Origin: RYN-230 sp963851025
GTDB taxonomy: Bacteria > Actinomycetota > Actinomycetes > Streptosporangiales > Streptosporangiaceae
Length of the DNA: 64,000 nt
Assembly: GCA_963851025.1 (NCBI GenBank)
Contig: CAWKOA010000030.1
Location: 124,001-188,000 of the forward strand
Reading direction: 5' to 3'
Position 1 is the first letter of the stretch, and the number at the start of each line of letters is the position of its first letter. Below are positions 36,255-48,256 of the stretch, one piece after another. Position numbers and translations under genes: made by a program. The notes under the pieces are model-generated. The model was not told where the DNA came from. It did not search any database and was given only the letters and a program-made list of their open reading frames with translations.

Positions 36255-37247
36255 ATGAAGCGCCCCCAGCTCGCTCATGGTCGCATGATCCGCCCCGTCA
36301 CGCTGCTGCCCGCGCTGGTGCTGGCCGTGGCCGCCGTGGTGGCGCTGGCCCTCACCGGCACTATCCCCGGCCAGGCGGGCCCGGCCCGGGCGCACGTGAC
36401 CGCGGCCGTGACGCCGGACGCGGACAGCCCGGCCGGCTTCTACTACGGCACCGACAGCTGGCCCATCGCGATCAACAGCTCACCGCCGTACCGGGAGCCG
36501 GTCCTCCGCGGCCGCCCGGTCTACGGCGGGTACATCGGCATGGCCGGGAACTGGGCCCGCTGGTCCGGCTGCGGCGGCAACATCGCCTGGTCGTCCCAGG
36601 ACAGCGCCGCGGCCAACACCAACTACTCGACGTACGGCAAGGGCATCGGCACCGGCGTCTACTGGTTCATGGGCGGCCCGGGCGTCGACCCGCACTACAA
36701 CGGGACCACCGCCGAGGCGAGCTCCTGGGGTGCCGCGCAGGCGGCCAAGACGCTGAGGGCGATGGGCAGCCTGCACGTCACCTACAAGATCGTGTGGCTG
36801 GACATCGAGCTGCCCGGCATCAAGCCCGCGCTGGACAACGGCTGGAACAACGTCTACACGTCCCCGTGCAGCGGCAAGATCAAGACCGCCGGGATCGCCG
36901 CGTCCGTGGACCGGGCCGAGGTCAACGGGTACGAGGCGTACCTGACCGCGCACTCCTCCTACCTTCCCGGCGTCTACTCCTCCCCGTCGATCTGGGGCAG
37001 CATCTTCGGGACCGGCAGCGCCTCGAACATCTCCGGCACCTACGAGTGGACGTACACCAACGGCACCAGCAGGCTCTCCAAGCCCCCGGTCAAGTGGTGC
37101 GTGCTCGGCACGACCACCTGCGCCCGGTTCTTCGGCGGCGTGAGCCGCTCCTCCAAGCAGGCCGTGATGTGGCAGTGGTCCGGCGGCGGCGGGATCACCA
37201 ACGGCATCGGCGACTTCGACCAGATCGACACGAACACCGTCAAGTAA
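36255..37247 (+). CDS. secreted GH25/DUF1906-like protein
   Basis: This 330-aa exported protein has a signal peptide (basic start, LLPALVLAVAAVVALALTG, cleavage likely after residues ARA near 45). The mature part resembles the TIM-barrel fold of GH25-type and Rv2525c-like proteins: FYYGTDSW at the first strand, YIGMAGNWARW, TGVYWFMGGPG, IVWLDIELPG, YLPGVYSSPSIWG and a C-terminal MWQWSGGG-GDFDQID. The Asp/Glu in WLDIE could be catalytic. Cell-wall degradation is possible but unproven. GGAAGG six bases before the ATG supports the start. Confidence 0.7.
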   Translation: MKRPQLAHGRMIRPVTLLPALVLAVAAVVALALTGTIPGQAGPARAHVTAAVTPDADSPAGFYYGTDSWPIAINSSPPYREPVLRGRPVYGGYIGMAGNWARWSGCGGNIAWSSQDSAAANTNYSTYGKGIGTGVYWFMGGPGVDPHYNGTTAEASSWGAAQAAKTLRAMGSLHVTYKIVWLDIELPGIKPALDNGWNNVYTSPCSGKIKTAGIAASVDRAEVNGYEAYLTAHSSYLPGVYSSPSIWGSIFGTGSASNISGTYEWTYTNGTSRLSKPPVKWCVLGTTTCARFFGGVSRSSKQAVMWQWSGGGGITNGIGDFDQIDTNTVK

Positions 37248-37269
37248 CGGCCCGGTTAGCCGGCGGTTC

Positions 37270-37285
37270 CTGGCCGGAAGGCCAG
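37270..37285 (+). terminator. short hairpin after the GH25-like gene
   Basis: CTGGCC (37270-37275) pairs with GGCCAG (37280-37285) around a GGAA loop, 22 bp after the stop codon. It is a modest stem and could be one of several structures ending this transcript. Confidence 0.4.
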
Positions 37286-37379
37286 CCCGCCTGCTTGGCC
37301 CGCTAGGTCCTCCTGTCCTCGCGGAGAGCTCTCGCCGCGCCGCCCTCGCCGCCGGACGGCCATCCCATAGGGTGTCGCC

Positions 37380-37979
37380 GTGAGCTCCGCGGAGATGGAC
37401 CACCGCGCCGTGCGGCTCGCCCTGGGCCTCACGATCGCCGGGGCGTCCATGCTGACCGCGGGGGTGGCCACCTGGCTGATCACCGCCGTGGGAGGGATGA
37501 CGTCCGGGCTGGCCGCCCGCGACCTGCGGCTGGCCGCGCTGGCCCTGCTGGCCGGCGGCGTGGCCTGCGGGGTGGCCATGGGCTTCGCGCTGGCCGCCGC
37601 GGGCCGAACCCCGGCGGGTGGACGGCCGGCCCCGGCCGGCGCCGGGCCCGCCCCCGGGGTCCAGGGGCCGCCCGGGCCCGTCCCCTCCCTGGCCGGGCCC
37701 CGGTCCCTGATGAACCCGCCGCCGCCCACCCCGCCGCCACCGCTGGCCCCGCCGCGGGCGGCTGCTTCCGGTGACCGGCCGTCCGGTGCCGGGCCGTTGG
37801 CCGGCGGGCCGTCCGTCGGCGGGCCGTCCGCTGACGGGCCGTCCGGTGAGCCCGCGCCCCGCGTCTGGTGGCGGGCCCCGCACAGCCCGGCCAGCAGCTG
37901 GGACGACACCTCCGAGGAATGGCTCCGCTCGCTCCGCGGCCCGGCTATCCAGCAGCCGCCCCCGCACAGCGCCGAATAG
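37380..37979 (+). CDS. small membrane protein with Pro-rich tail, 199 aa
   Basis: Two hydrophobic helices (VRLALGLTIAGASMLTAGVATWL and LRLAALALLAGGVACGVAMGFAL) are followed by a Pro/Gly-rich tail of about 120 residues containing short GPSxxGPS repeats. The tail is probably cytoplasmic or external and disordered. I recognise no family. The start is a GTG at 37380. Neighbours give no clear functional hint. Confidence 0.65.
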   Translation: MSSAEMDHRAVRLALGLTIAGASMLTAGVATWLITAVGGMTSGLAARDLRLAALALLAGGVACGVAMGFALAAAGRTPAGGRPAPAGAGPAPGVQGPPGPVPSLAGPRSLMNPPPPTPPPPLAPPRAAASGDRPSGAGPLAGGPSVGGPSADGPSGEPAPRVWWRAPHSPASSWDDTSEEWLRSLRGPAIQQPPPHSAE

Positions 37980-38094
37980 CCGGCTATCCGGCTATCCCGC
38001 TCCGGCCAGCCGGCCGGCTGCACCGCCCGGCCGGTGCGGGTTAAAGATGAAAAGCAGCAACCTCCGCAACGAAGACCACCGAGGGGATGACGAC

Positions 38095-38976
38095 ATGAGT
38101 TCTTCCGGAGGGGCCCGGCCGCTGCCGCGGGTGGCGGTGCTGGGCGCCGGGACGATGGGCCGGGGGATGACGCACAGCCTGCTCCGCAACGGGTTCACGG
38201 TGGATGTCTGGAACCGGACCCCGGAGCAGGCCGCCGCGCTGGCGGCCGACGGCGCGGCCGCCCATGAGTACGCGCGGGACGCGGTGCGCGAGGCTGACGT
38301 GGTGATCACGATGGTCGCGGACGCGGATGCGGTGACCCAGGTGGCCTTCGGCGACGGGATGCTGGAGGCGATGCGCCCCCAGGCGGCGTGGGCCCAGATG
38401 GGCACGATCGGGGTGACCGCCACGGAGGAACTGGCCGCCCGGGTCAGCAAGGACCGGCCCGACGTGTCCTTCGTGGACGCGCCGGTGTCCGGTACCCGCC
38501 AGCCCGCCGAGAACGGCCAGCTGCTCATCCTGGCGTCCGGCCCGGAGCAGGCCAGGCCGCTGGCCGGGCCGGTGTTCGCCGCGCTCGGCCGGGAGACCAA
38601 GTGGCTCGGGGAGGCCGGCGCGGGCAGCCGGGTCAAGCTGATCATGAACTCGTGGCTGGTGTTCCTGGTCGAGGGGGCGGCCGAGATCATGGCGCTGGCC
38701 GACTCGCTCGGCGTGGACCGTCAGCAGGTGCTGGACTTCCTCAGCTCCGGGAGCCTGGCCAACCCGGCCGCGGCGGCCAAGTTCGCCAAGATGGACGACG
38801 GTGACGACTCGCCGGACTTCGCGCTGCAGTGGGCGCTCAAGGACATCCGGCTGGCCATGGAGGCCTCCGGCCGGCGGCTGCCGATGCTGGATGTGGTCCG
38901 CGACCGGTGGACCGCGCTCGTCGGCCAGGGGCTGGGCGACCGTGACGTGAGCGCGGCCCGGCACGGCCTCGGCTAG
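38095..38976 (+). CDS. beta-hydroxyacid dehydrogenase family NAD(P)-dependent oxidoreductase
   Basis: This 293-aa enzyme of the 3-hydroxyisobutyrate dehydrogenase / GLYR type has the N-terminal nucleotide-binding motif VLGAGTMGRGM. The substrate-binding region is FVDAPVSGTRQPAENGQL. The catalytic Lys lies in GSRVKLIMNSW, followed by a helical C-terminal domain. It reduces or oxidises a short beta-hydroxy acid or semialdehyde with NAD(P). GAGGGG nine bases upstream supports the ATG at 38095; the longer open frame upstream belongs to no gene. It is monocistronic. Confidence 0.9.
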   Translation: MSSSGGARPLPRVAVLGAGTMGRGMTHSLLRNGFTVDVWNRTPEQAAALAADGAAAHEYARDAVREADVVITMVADADAVTQVAFGDGMLEAMRPQAAWAQMGTIGVTATEELAARVSKDRPDVSFVDAPVSGTRQPAENGQLLILASGPEQARPLAGPVFAALGRETKWLGEAGAGSRVKLIMNSWLVFLVEGAAEIMALADSLGVDRQQVLDFLSSGSLANPAAAAKFAKMDDGDDSPDFALQWALKDIRLAMEASGRRLPMLDVVRDRWTALVGQGLGDRDVSAARHGLG

Positions 38977-39056
38977 CCACCTGATCGCTGCAGCGCCCGG
39001 GGCTGCTGCGGCTTGTGGGGCCCATGTTGCTCAGGTGTTCCGGCGTGGGCGCCTTC

Positions 39057-39116
39057 CAGTTCGTGATCTAACGATTGGTGTTGCCCGGGCAACACCAATC
39101 GTTAGATCACGAACTG
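39057..39116. repeat. perfect 60-bp palindrome
   Basis: Positions 39057-39086 and 39087-39116 are exact reverse complements of each other, with no loop; the centre is CCCGGG. The left arm begins CAGTTCGTGATCTAACGATT. Composition is well below the local GC content and there is no U-run, so it does not look like the other terminators here. A degenerate relative of the right arm occurs at 8-35. It may be a mobile or dispersed palindromic repeat, a binding site for a dimeric protein, or a cruciform-forming transcription stop. Confidence 0.9.
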
Positions 39117-39186
39117 CGGGACACAGGGACTGGGACCCTCACCGAGGGCGTCTCGCCGCCGGGCTGCGGGGCAGGGCCGGACTAGA

Positions 39187-40528
39187 GTGCTGGACGTGGA
39201 CAGCCGGCGGCGGATACCGCGCACCGACACGCTGCTCGCGCAGCCCCCGTTCACCGAGGCGGTCGGCCGCCTCGGCGCCGCCCGGGTCAAGGAGGCGATC
39301 ACCGCGGCCCAGGACCGGGCCCGGCGCGGCGAGATCGCGCCGGAGGACGTGCCGGACCTCGCCGCCGGGCTGCTGCCGGCCATGGCCACCACGCTGCGCC
39401 CGGTCATCAACGCCACCGGGGTGCTGCTGCACACCAACCTCGGCCGCGCCCCGCTCTCCGCGGCGGCCCGCGCCGCCGTGGCCGCCAGCGCCGGGTCCAC
39501 CGACGTGGAGTTCGACCTGGCCACCGGCCAGCGGGCCCGGCGCGGCCGCGGCGCCCTGGACGCGCTGCGCGCGGCCTGCCCGCTGGCGGAGGACGTGCAC
39601 ATCGTCAACAACAACGCGGCCGCCCTGGTCCTGGCGGCGACCGCGCTGGCGCAGGGCCGCGAGATCATCGTCAGCCGCGGCGAGATGGTGGAGATCGGCG
39701 ACGGCTTCCGCCTGCCCGACCTGCTGGCCTGCACCGGGGCCCGGCTGCGGGAGGTCGGCACCACGAACCGGACCACGGCCGCCGACTACGCCGCGGCGAT
39801 CGGGCCGGACACCGGGTTCATCCTCAAGGTGCACCCGTCGAACTTCCGCATCCTGGGCTTCACCAGTGAGGCGACCATCGCGGAACTCGCGGCCATGACC
39901 GCGGCGCCTGCCCAGGGGCCGGTCCCCGTGGTGGCGGACATCGGATCCGGGCTGCTGGCGCCGGAGCCGGTGCTGCCCGGCGAGCCGGACGCAGCCAGCG
40001 CGCTGGCCAGCGGCGCGGCCCTGGTCACCGCCAGCGGGGACAAGCTGCTCGGCGGGCCGCAGGCCGGGCTGCTGCTCGGCCGGGCCGGCCTGATCACCGC
40101 GTTGCGGCGGCACCCGCTGGCCCGGGCGCTCCGGGTGGACAAGCTGACCCTGGCCGCGCTGGAGGCCACGCTGCGCGGGCCCGGCCACGCCGACCGCCAC
40201 GGCCCTGCACGAGCCGGTCCAGCGGCTCCGGGACCGGGCCGGGCGGCTGGCCGCGGACCTGGCCCGGGCCGGTCTGGACGCCCGGGCCGCCGCGAGTGAC
40301 GCGGTGGTGGGCGGCGGTGGCGCACCGGGGGTCCGGCTGCCCAGTGCCGCCGTGAGTCTCCCGGCCACGCTCGCGGCTGCGTTGCGGAGAAATACGCCAC
40401 CGGTGGCCGGGCGGGTCGAGGACGGCCGGCTGCTGCTGGACCTGCGGACCGTCGATCCCGCCGACGACGCCACGCTATACGCCGCCGTGCTCGCGGTCAG
40501 CGGGGATCAGGCCCCGACGCGGCCGTAG
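39187..40528 (+). CDS. selA: L-seryl-tRNA(Sec) selenium transferase, frameshifted
   Basis: SelA converts seryl-tRNA(Sec) to selenocysteinyl-tRNA(Sec) with PLP and selenophosphate. The reading starts VDSRRRIPRTDTLL and includes VINATGVLLHTNLGRAPLS, STDVEFDLATGQR, VNNNAAA, FILKVHPSNFRI and VADIGSG. The PLP-Lys segment is TASGDKLLGGPQAG. The frame changes near 40187, where GGGCCCGGCCACG should probably read GGGCCCGCCACG; conserved sequence resumes with ATALHEPVQRLRDRAG and continues to DLRTVDP. The start is GTG at 39187 or 39196. No selB, selD or tRNA(Sec) is visible in the window. It converges on the cupin gene with a 22-bp overlap. Confidence 0.92.
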
Positions 40529-40860
40529 TCGTCGTCCAGCCGGACGATGTCGTCCTCGCCGAAGTAGTCGCCGTGCTGGACCTCCACGAACACCAGCGGG
40601 TCGGTGCCGGTGTTGCGGATCCGGTGGGCGGCGCCCAGCCCGACGTCGATCGTGTCGCCCCGCCGGACGCCGATGTCCTGGCCGTCCAGGGTGACCACGC
40701 CCTCGCCGCGGACGACGAACCAGTGCTCGGCCCGGCGGGAATGCCGCTGGTAGGACAGCCGCTGCCCGGGGTGCACCTCGATGGTCTTGACCTTGAAGTC
40801 CCCGGCCTCGGCGAGGACCGTGTAACCGCCCCAGGGGCGCTCGGTGTGCTCTGTCACCAC
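40507..40860 (-). CDS. cupin protein, mannose-6-phosphate isomerase type II-like
   Basis: This protein of about 117 aa is a single cupin domain like the C-terminal part of ManC/type II phosphomannose isomerase: PWGGYTVL, EVHPGQRLSYQRHSRRAEHW (metal ligands His/Glu/His) and RRGDTIDVGLGAAHRIRN. As a stand-alone domain it may isomerise a sugar phosphate or bind one. I take the tandem GTG codons at 40860/40857 as start because the family begins with this W-G-G-Y region; the longer upstream open frame is a shadow. Regulation is not visible. Confidence 0.8.
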   Translation of the reverse strand: MVTEHTERPWGGYTVLAEAGDFKVKTIEVHPGQRLSYQRHSRRAEHWFVVRGEGVVTLDGQDIGVRRGDTIDVGLGAAHRIRNTGTDPLVFVEVQHGDYFGEDDIVRLDDDYGRVGA

Positions 40861-41112
40861 CCCATAGTCGCGGATCAGCCGCCCTGACCGCGGCGCATCC
40901 GCGCCCGCGGCGGTGAAGTGGTGGCAATGTTGTCGTATAGGCCGTGCCGTCCGGGGCCGGGAATCCCGCCGAGTGCGAGTGAATCGTCCCGGTTCCCGGG
41001 GCGGCACCCGCGCCCGGGCGATACCTTGACGTCGAGATAAAGTCGCCCTAGCGTGAGCACGCGGCTTTAACTCGATATCGAGATACTTCACTGGTGCAGG
41101 AGGCGGACCCTG
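40861..41112. promoter_or_regulatory. divergent region before acnA
   Basis: The region carries the acnA promoter candidate (TTGACG at 41026-41031, 17-bp spacer, TAGCGT at 41049-41054). CTCGATATCGAG, a perfect palindrome, lies at 41071-41082, and TCGAGATA is a direct repeat at 41032 and 41078. The first repeat sits inside the spacer, the palindrome just downstream of -10, both good places for a repressor. GGAGG lies before the acnA start. Confidence 0.6.
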
Positions 41113-43878
<2,766 letters not shown>

Positions 43879-43942
43879 GATCGGGCCGGCTGACCGGCGC
43901 CAGCCGGCCAGCGGGGAACGCTGCGCGGTAGCGTGGCGGGAA

Positions 43943-45214
43943 ATGCCCGATCCTGCCGCTCCCCCCGCGCCGTCGCCGCCGCGGACCCGCCGCTACGCGC
44001 GGAACGGGGTCCTGCTCGTCGCGGGCGTCATCGCGATCGCGTTCAACCTGCGCGCGGCGATCACCAGCCTGCCCCCGCTGTTCCCGGAGCTGTCGGCGCG
44101 GCCTGCACCTGGCGCCCGCCGCGGTGTCCGTGCTGGCCGCGCTCCCGGTGCTGGCCTTCGGCGTGTTCTCCGGGGTGGCCGCCCCGCTGAGCCGCCGGTT
44201 CGGCGAGGAGCGGGTGCTCGGCGGGGCCGTCGGCCTGCTGGCCGCCGGGCCTGATCCTGCGCGGCGCGGCGCCCGGCGTGCTGCTGTTCCCCGGGCACGG
44301 CGCTGGCCGCGGCGGCCATCGCGCTGCTGAACGTGCTGCTGCCCAGCCTGGTCAAGCGGCGCGCACCGGAGCGCGCCGGGCTGCTCATCGGGCTCTACCT
44401 GCTCAGCCTGAACGCCGGGTCGATCCTGGCCTCCCTGATCGCGGTCCCGGTGTACAACGCTGTCCGGCGGCTCGGTCCCGCTGTCCCTGGTCCGTGTGGG
44501 CGCTGCCCGCGCTGGCCGCGGGGGTGGCCTGGCTGCCCCAGCGCCGGTACCGCACGGTGCCGCACGACCGGGCCCGGGAGTCACGGGAAACCCAGCCGGG
44601 CCCCGGGCGCCTGGTCGCGCCGGCCCTCCCGCTGAAGCTCTCCCGGTACGCGCTGACCTGGCAGGTCACCGCGTTCATGGGGCTGCAGAGCCTGACCTTC
44701 TACGCGACGCTGTCCTGGCTGCCGACCATGTTCCGGGACCGGGGGGTGAGCGCGGGCGGCGCGGGCACGCTGCTCGCCCTGATGAACCTGGGCGGGGCGG
44801 CCAGCTCGCTGCTGATCCCGGTCCTCGCGCACCGGGCCCGGAACCAGCGGGCGCTGATCGCCGCCACGGTGGCGGCCAGCGCGGCCGGCCTGGCCGGGGC
44901 CTGGTTCGCCCCGCTGGGCGGCGCCGTCGTCTGGGTGCTGGTGCTCGGGCCTCGGCCAGGGCGCCTCGCTCGGCCTGGCGATCTTCTTCACCATGGCCCG
45001 GGCCCCGAATCCGCGGGTAGCCGCGTCACTCTCGGGGTTCGCCCAGAGCGTCGGCTATCTCGTCGCCACCACCGGCCCGCTGGCGGTCGGCTTCCTGCAC
45101 TCCGCGCTCGGCGGCTGGACCATCCCGGTGGCCGTGCTGCTGGTGATCACCGGGCTGCAGCTGGCCGCGGGCTGGCAGGCGGCCCGGGCCGTCACCCTGC
45201 CGGACGCTGGCTAG
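43943..45214 (+). CDS. MFS transporter, CynX/NimT-like, frameshifted
   Basis: This 12-helix major-facilitator protein resembles the cyanate/2-nitroimidazole (CynX/NimT) group. It opens with VLLVAGVIAIAFNLRAAITSLPPLFPEL and later has AVSVLAALPVLAFGVFSGVAAPLSRRFGEE. NVLLPSLVKRRAPERAGLLIGLYLLS and TFYATLSWLPTMFRDRGVSAG follow. The frame changes near 44103, 44248, 44292, 44470, 44498 and 44950, all consistent with single inserted bases. The open frame runs in from acnA only because the acnA stop is itself out of frame. The ATG at 43943 is the likely start. Substrate unknown. Confidence 0.8.
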
Positions 45215-45234
45215 CTGTCCGGGCCACCAGGGCC

Positions 45235-45251
45235 GCCACCGTCACGGTGGC
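45235..45251 (+). terminator. 17-nt hairpin between the MFS gene and xylB
   Basis: GCCACCGT and ACGGTGGC pair around a central C, 20 bp after the MFS stop. The stem is short; it may attenuate or end transcription before xylB. Confidence 0.45.
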
Positions 45252-45290
45252 AGGGAGTAGGTTCGGTCCGTCGGAGCGAAGGGGTGAGCG

Positions 45291-46731
45291 ATGCTCGTGG
45301 CTGGGGTGGATTCGTCCACGCAGTCGACCAAGGTGCTGCTCTGCGACGCGGCGGACGGCACGATCGTGGCCCGGGGGAGTGCCCCGCACCCCCCGGGCAC
45401 CGAGTGTGACCCGGCCGCCTGGTGGTCCGCGCTGGAGCAGGCCGGGCAGGGGCTGCTCGGCCGGGCCGACGCGATCGGGGTCGCCGCGCAGCAGCACGGC
45501 ATGGTCGTGGTGGACGAGGCCGGCGAGGTGATCAGGCCCGCCCTGCTCTGGAACGACCTGCGCTCCGCCCAGGCGGCCCGCGAGCTGATCGCCGAGCTGG
45601 GCGGCCCGGGCTGGTGGGCGGAGCAGACCGGGAGCGTGCCCAGCGCGTCGTTCACCGTGACCAAGCTGCGCTGGCTGGCCGAGCACGAGCCCGGGCACGC
45701 CGCCCGGGTGGCCCGGGTCATGCTCCCGCACGACTGGCTGACCTGGCGGCTCGGCCGGGGCGGGGCGGGCGGATCCGGAGCGGGCGGCGCCGAGCCGGTC
45801 ACCGACCGCGGCGACGCCTCCGGCACCGGTTACTTCTCGCCCGCCTCGGGCCGCTGGCTGCCCGAGGTCGCGGCCGCCGCACTCGGGCACGAGCCGGGCC
45901 TGCCCCGGATCGCCAAGCCCAGCGAGGTCGTCGGCGAGACCGCGGGCGGAGCCGCGCTGGCCCCCGGGACCGGCGACAACATGGGCGCCGCCCTCGGGCT
46001 CAGCCTGGAGCCCGGCGAGCTGGTCATCTCGATCGGCACCTCGGGGACGGCCTACGCGGTCACCGAGCGGGCCTCAGCGGACGAGTCCGGCATGGTGGCC
46101 GGGTTCGCCGACGCCACCGGACGGTTCCTGCCGCTGATCGCCACCGTCAACGCGGGCCTGGTGCTGTCCACGGTCGCCGCCCTGACCGGCACCGACCTGG
46201 ACGGGCTTTCGGCCCGGGCGCTGACCGCGGAGCCTGGCGCGGGCGGCATCTCGCTGCTGCCTTACCTGGACGGGGAGCGCTCCCCGAACCGGCCCGACGC
46301 GACCGGGGTGCTCCGCGGCCTGACCACGCACAACGCGACCGCGGCCAACTTCGCCCGGGCCGCGATCGAGGCCGTGCTCGGCGACGCTCGCCGAGGCCGC
46401 GGACCTGATCGCGGCGCAGGGCGCGTCCCGCGAGCGGGTGCTGCTGATCGGCGGCGGGGCCAAGTCGGAGGCGGCGCGGCGGCTGGCTCCGGGCATCTTC
46501 GGGGTGCCGGTCCTGGTGCCGGCGCCGGAGGAGTACGTGGCGCTCGGCGCGGCACGCCAGGCCGCGTGGGCGCTGGCGGGCACCCCGGAGCCACCCGCGT
46601 GGCCGCGTCGTCTGGCCGAGGAGTACACCGGGGCGGCCGAGCCGGTGGTCCGCCAGCGGCTCGCCTGGCTCCGCCAGGCCACGGCGGACTGGGATACCGC
46701 GGGCTGGGACACGCCAGTCTGGGAGAAGTGA
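45291..46731 (+). CDS. xylB: xylulokinase, frameshifted
   Basis: XylB phosphorylates D-xylulose to xylulose 5-phosphate. FGGY-kinase features: VAGVDSSTQSTKVLL (ATP phosphate loop 1), AQQHGMVVVD, LLWNDLRSAQAA, GTGDNMGAALGL, VISIGTSGTAYAV and, after the break, RVLLIGGGAKSEAARRLAPGIFGVPV. The break near 46385 is one extra G (CTCGGCGACGCTC for CTCGGCACGCTC). AGCGAAGGGG precedes the ATG. xylA follows 37 bp downstream with the same direction, giving the isomerase-kinase pair of xylose catabolism. No xylose regulator (ROK type) is adjacent. Confidence 0.93.
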
Positions 46732-46768
46732 TCATCATCAAGGTGTTTGTAACGGAGAGGACTGGCTG

Positions 46769-47934
46769 GTGACTGCGGACGCGTATGTGCCGATTCCGGG
46801 GGACAAGTTCTCGTTCGGGATCTGGACCGTCGGCTGGCAGGGAGTGGATGTGTTCGGCGGGGCGGTCCGCCCGCCGATGGCCGCGGACCGGGCGGTCCGC
46901 AAGCTCGCCGAGCTCGGCGCCTACGGGGTCAATTTCCACGACAACGACGTGTTCCCGTTCGAGGCGTCTGACGCGGAGCGGGATCAGAAGATCGCTGATT
47001 TCCGCCGCGCGCTGGCCGACACCGGGCTCGTGGTGACGACCGCGACGACGAACCTGTTCGGCCACCCGATCTTCAAGGACGGCGCGTTCACCGCCGCGGA
47101 CCGGGACGTGCGCCGGTTCGCGCTGGCCAAGACGATGCGCAACCTGGACCTGGCCGCGGAGCTGGGCGCGAAGGTGTACGTGTTCTGGGGCGGCCGGGAA
47201 GGCGCCGAGTCCGGGGCGGCCAAGGACATCCGGGCCGCGCTGTCCCGGTATAAGGAGGGCCTGGACCTGCTGGCGGGGTACGTGCTCGAGCAGGGGTATG
47301 ACCTGCGGTTCGCGATCGAGCCGAAGCCTAACGAGCCGCGGGGCGACATCCTGCTGCCCACCGCCGGGCATGCGCTGGCGTTCATCGGCGAGCTGGAGCA
47401 TGCCGAGATGGTGGGCATCAACCCGGAGGTCGGGCATGAGGAGATGGCGTCGCTGAACTACGCGCACGGCATCAGCCAGGCGCTGTGGCACGGCAAGCTG
47501 TTCCATATCGACCTGAACGGCCAGAACGGGCCGCGCTATGACCAGGATCTGCGGTTCGGCGCGGGGAACGCCCGGGGCGCGTTCTGGGTCGTGGACGCGC
47601 TGGTGACCGGAGGCTACGACGGGCCGGTGCATTTTGACTACAAGCCGCCGCGGACCGAGGACGACGCAGGGTGTCTGGGTGTCGGCGGCGGCGTGCATGC
47701 GCAACTACCTGATCCTGCGGGAGAAGGTGACCGCGTTCCGCGCCGACCCGGAGGTGCAGGCGGCGCTGGCCGCCTCCGGGGTGGCGGACCTGGCGATGCC
47801 GACCCTGGCCGCGGGGGAGACCTGGCGCGACGTTCAGGGCTTCACCCCCGACATCGCGACCCTGGGCGCCCGCGGCCTGGCGCTACGAGCACCTCGACCA
47901 GCTCGCCCTGGAGCACCTCTACGGCGTCCGGTAG
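46769..47934 (+). CDS. xylA: xylose isomerase, frameshifted near the C-terminus
   Basis: XylA converts D-xylose to D-xylulose. Signature regions: FSFGIWTVGWQGVDVFGG, VNFHDNDVFPF (catalytic His), KVYVFWGGREGAE, FAIEPKPNEPRGDI (metal Glu), VGINPEVGHEEMA, LFHIDLNGQNGPRYDQDL and VHFDYKPPRTED. Frame changes fall near 47668 and 47870, each one extra base; between them MRNYLILREKVTAFR continues the family, and the last segment reads HLDQLALEHLYGV before a TAG at 47932. The start is GTG at 46769 behind GGAGAGG. Active as a homotetramer in the cytosol. Confidence 0.94.
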
Positions 47935-47950
47935 CCGCGATCCGGCGAGG

Positions 47951-47980
47951 CGCGGCCGGGCGGGGCCCCGCCCGGCCGCG
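47951..47980 (+). terminator. 30-bp perfect palindrome after xylA
   Basis: The whole stretch 47951-47980 is its own reverse complement (centre GGGGCCCC), starting 16 bp after the repaired xylA stop. It forms a strong all-G/C hairpin and is the likely end of the xylBA transcript. Confidence 0.7.
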
Positions 47981-48256
47981 GGTGAGCCGGCGGGTAGCCT
48001 TCCGGGCCAGCCTTCCGGGCCGTGATCGGAGCATTGTTCATCCGCTGAGCGTGCCGCGGCCCGGATATGGGTAATCTGCCGCAGATGCCGGTAATGCCCG
48101 GACATGCTGGCTGGCCACCATGTCCGGGCGGCTAACCGCGGGATAACGGCGGGACACGGTGGCCAGGCCGGGAAGGCGAGCCTTCCGTGACCGGCACGAG
48201 CCCGGCCAAATAGACTCGCCAGAGATCCGCGCTTCTCACATGAGGGAGCAGTCCAG
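47981..48256. promoter_or_regulatory. dxs upstream region with an inverted repeat
   Basis: GCCCGGACATG (48096-48106) pairs with CATGTCCGGGC (48119-48129) around 12 nt. It lies about 130 bp before the dxs start, so it could be an operator or an upstream terminator. No gene is supported here. AGGGAGCAG is the probable dxs ribosome binding site. Confidence 0.5.

Noticed and set aside
37980..38094. Mobile element end suggested by repeated CCGGCTAT
   Set aside because: Only a few short tandem octamers, no inverted repeat pair and no transposase nearby.
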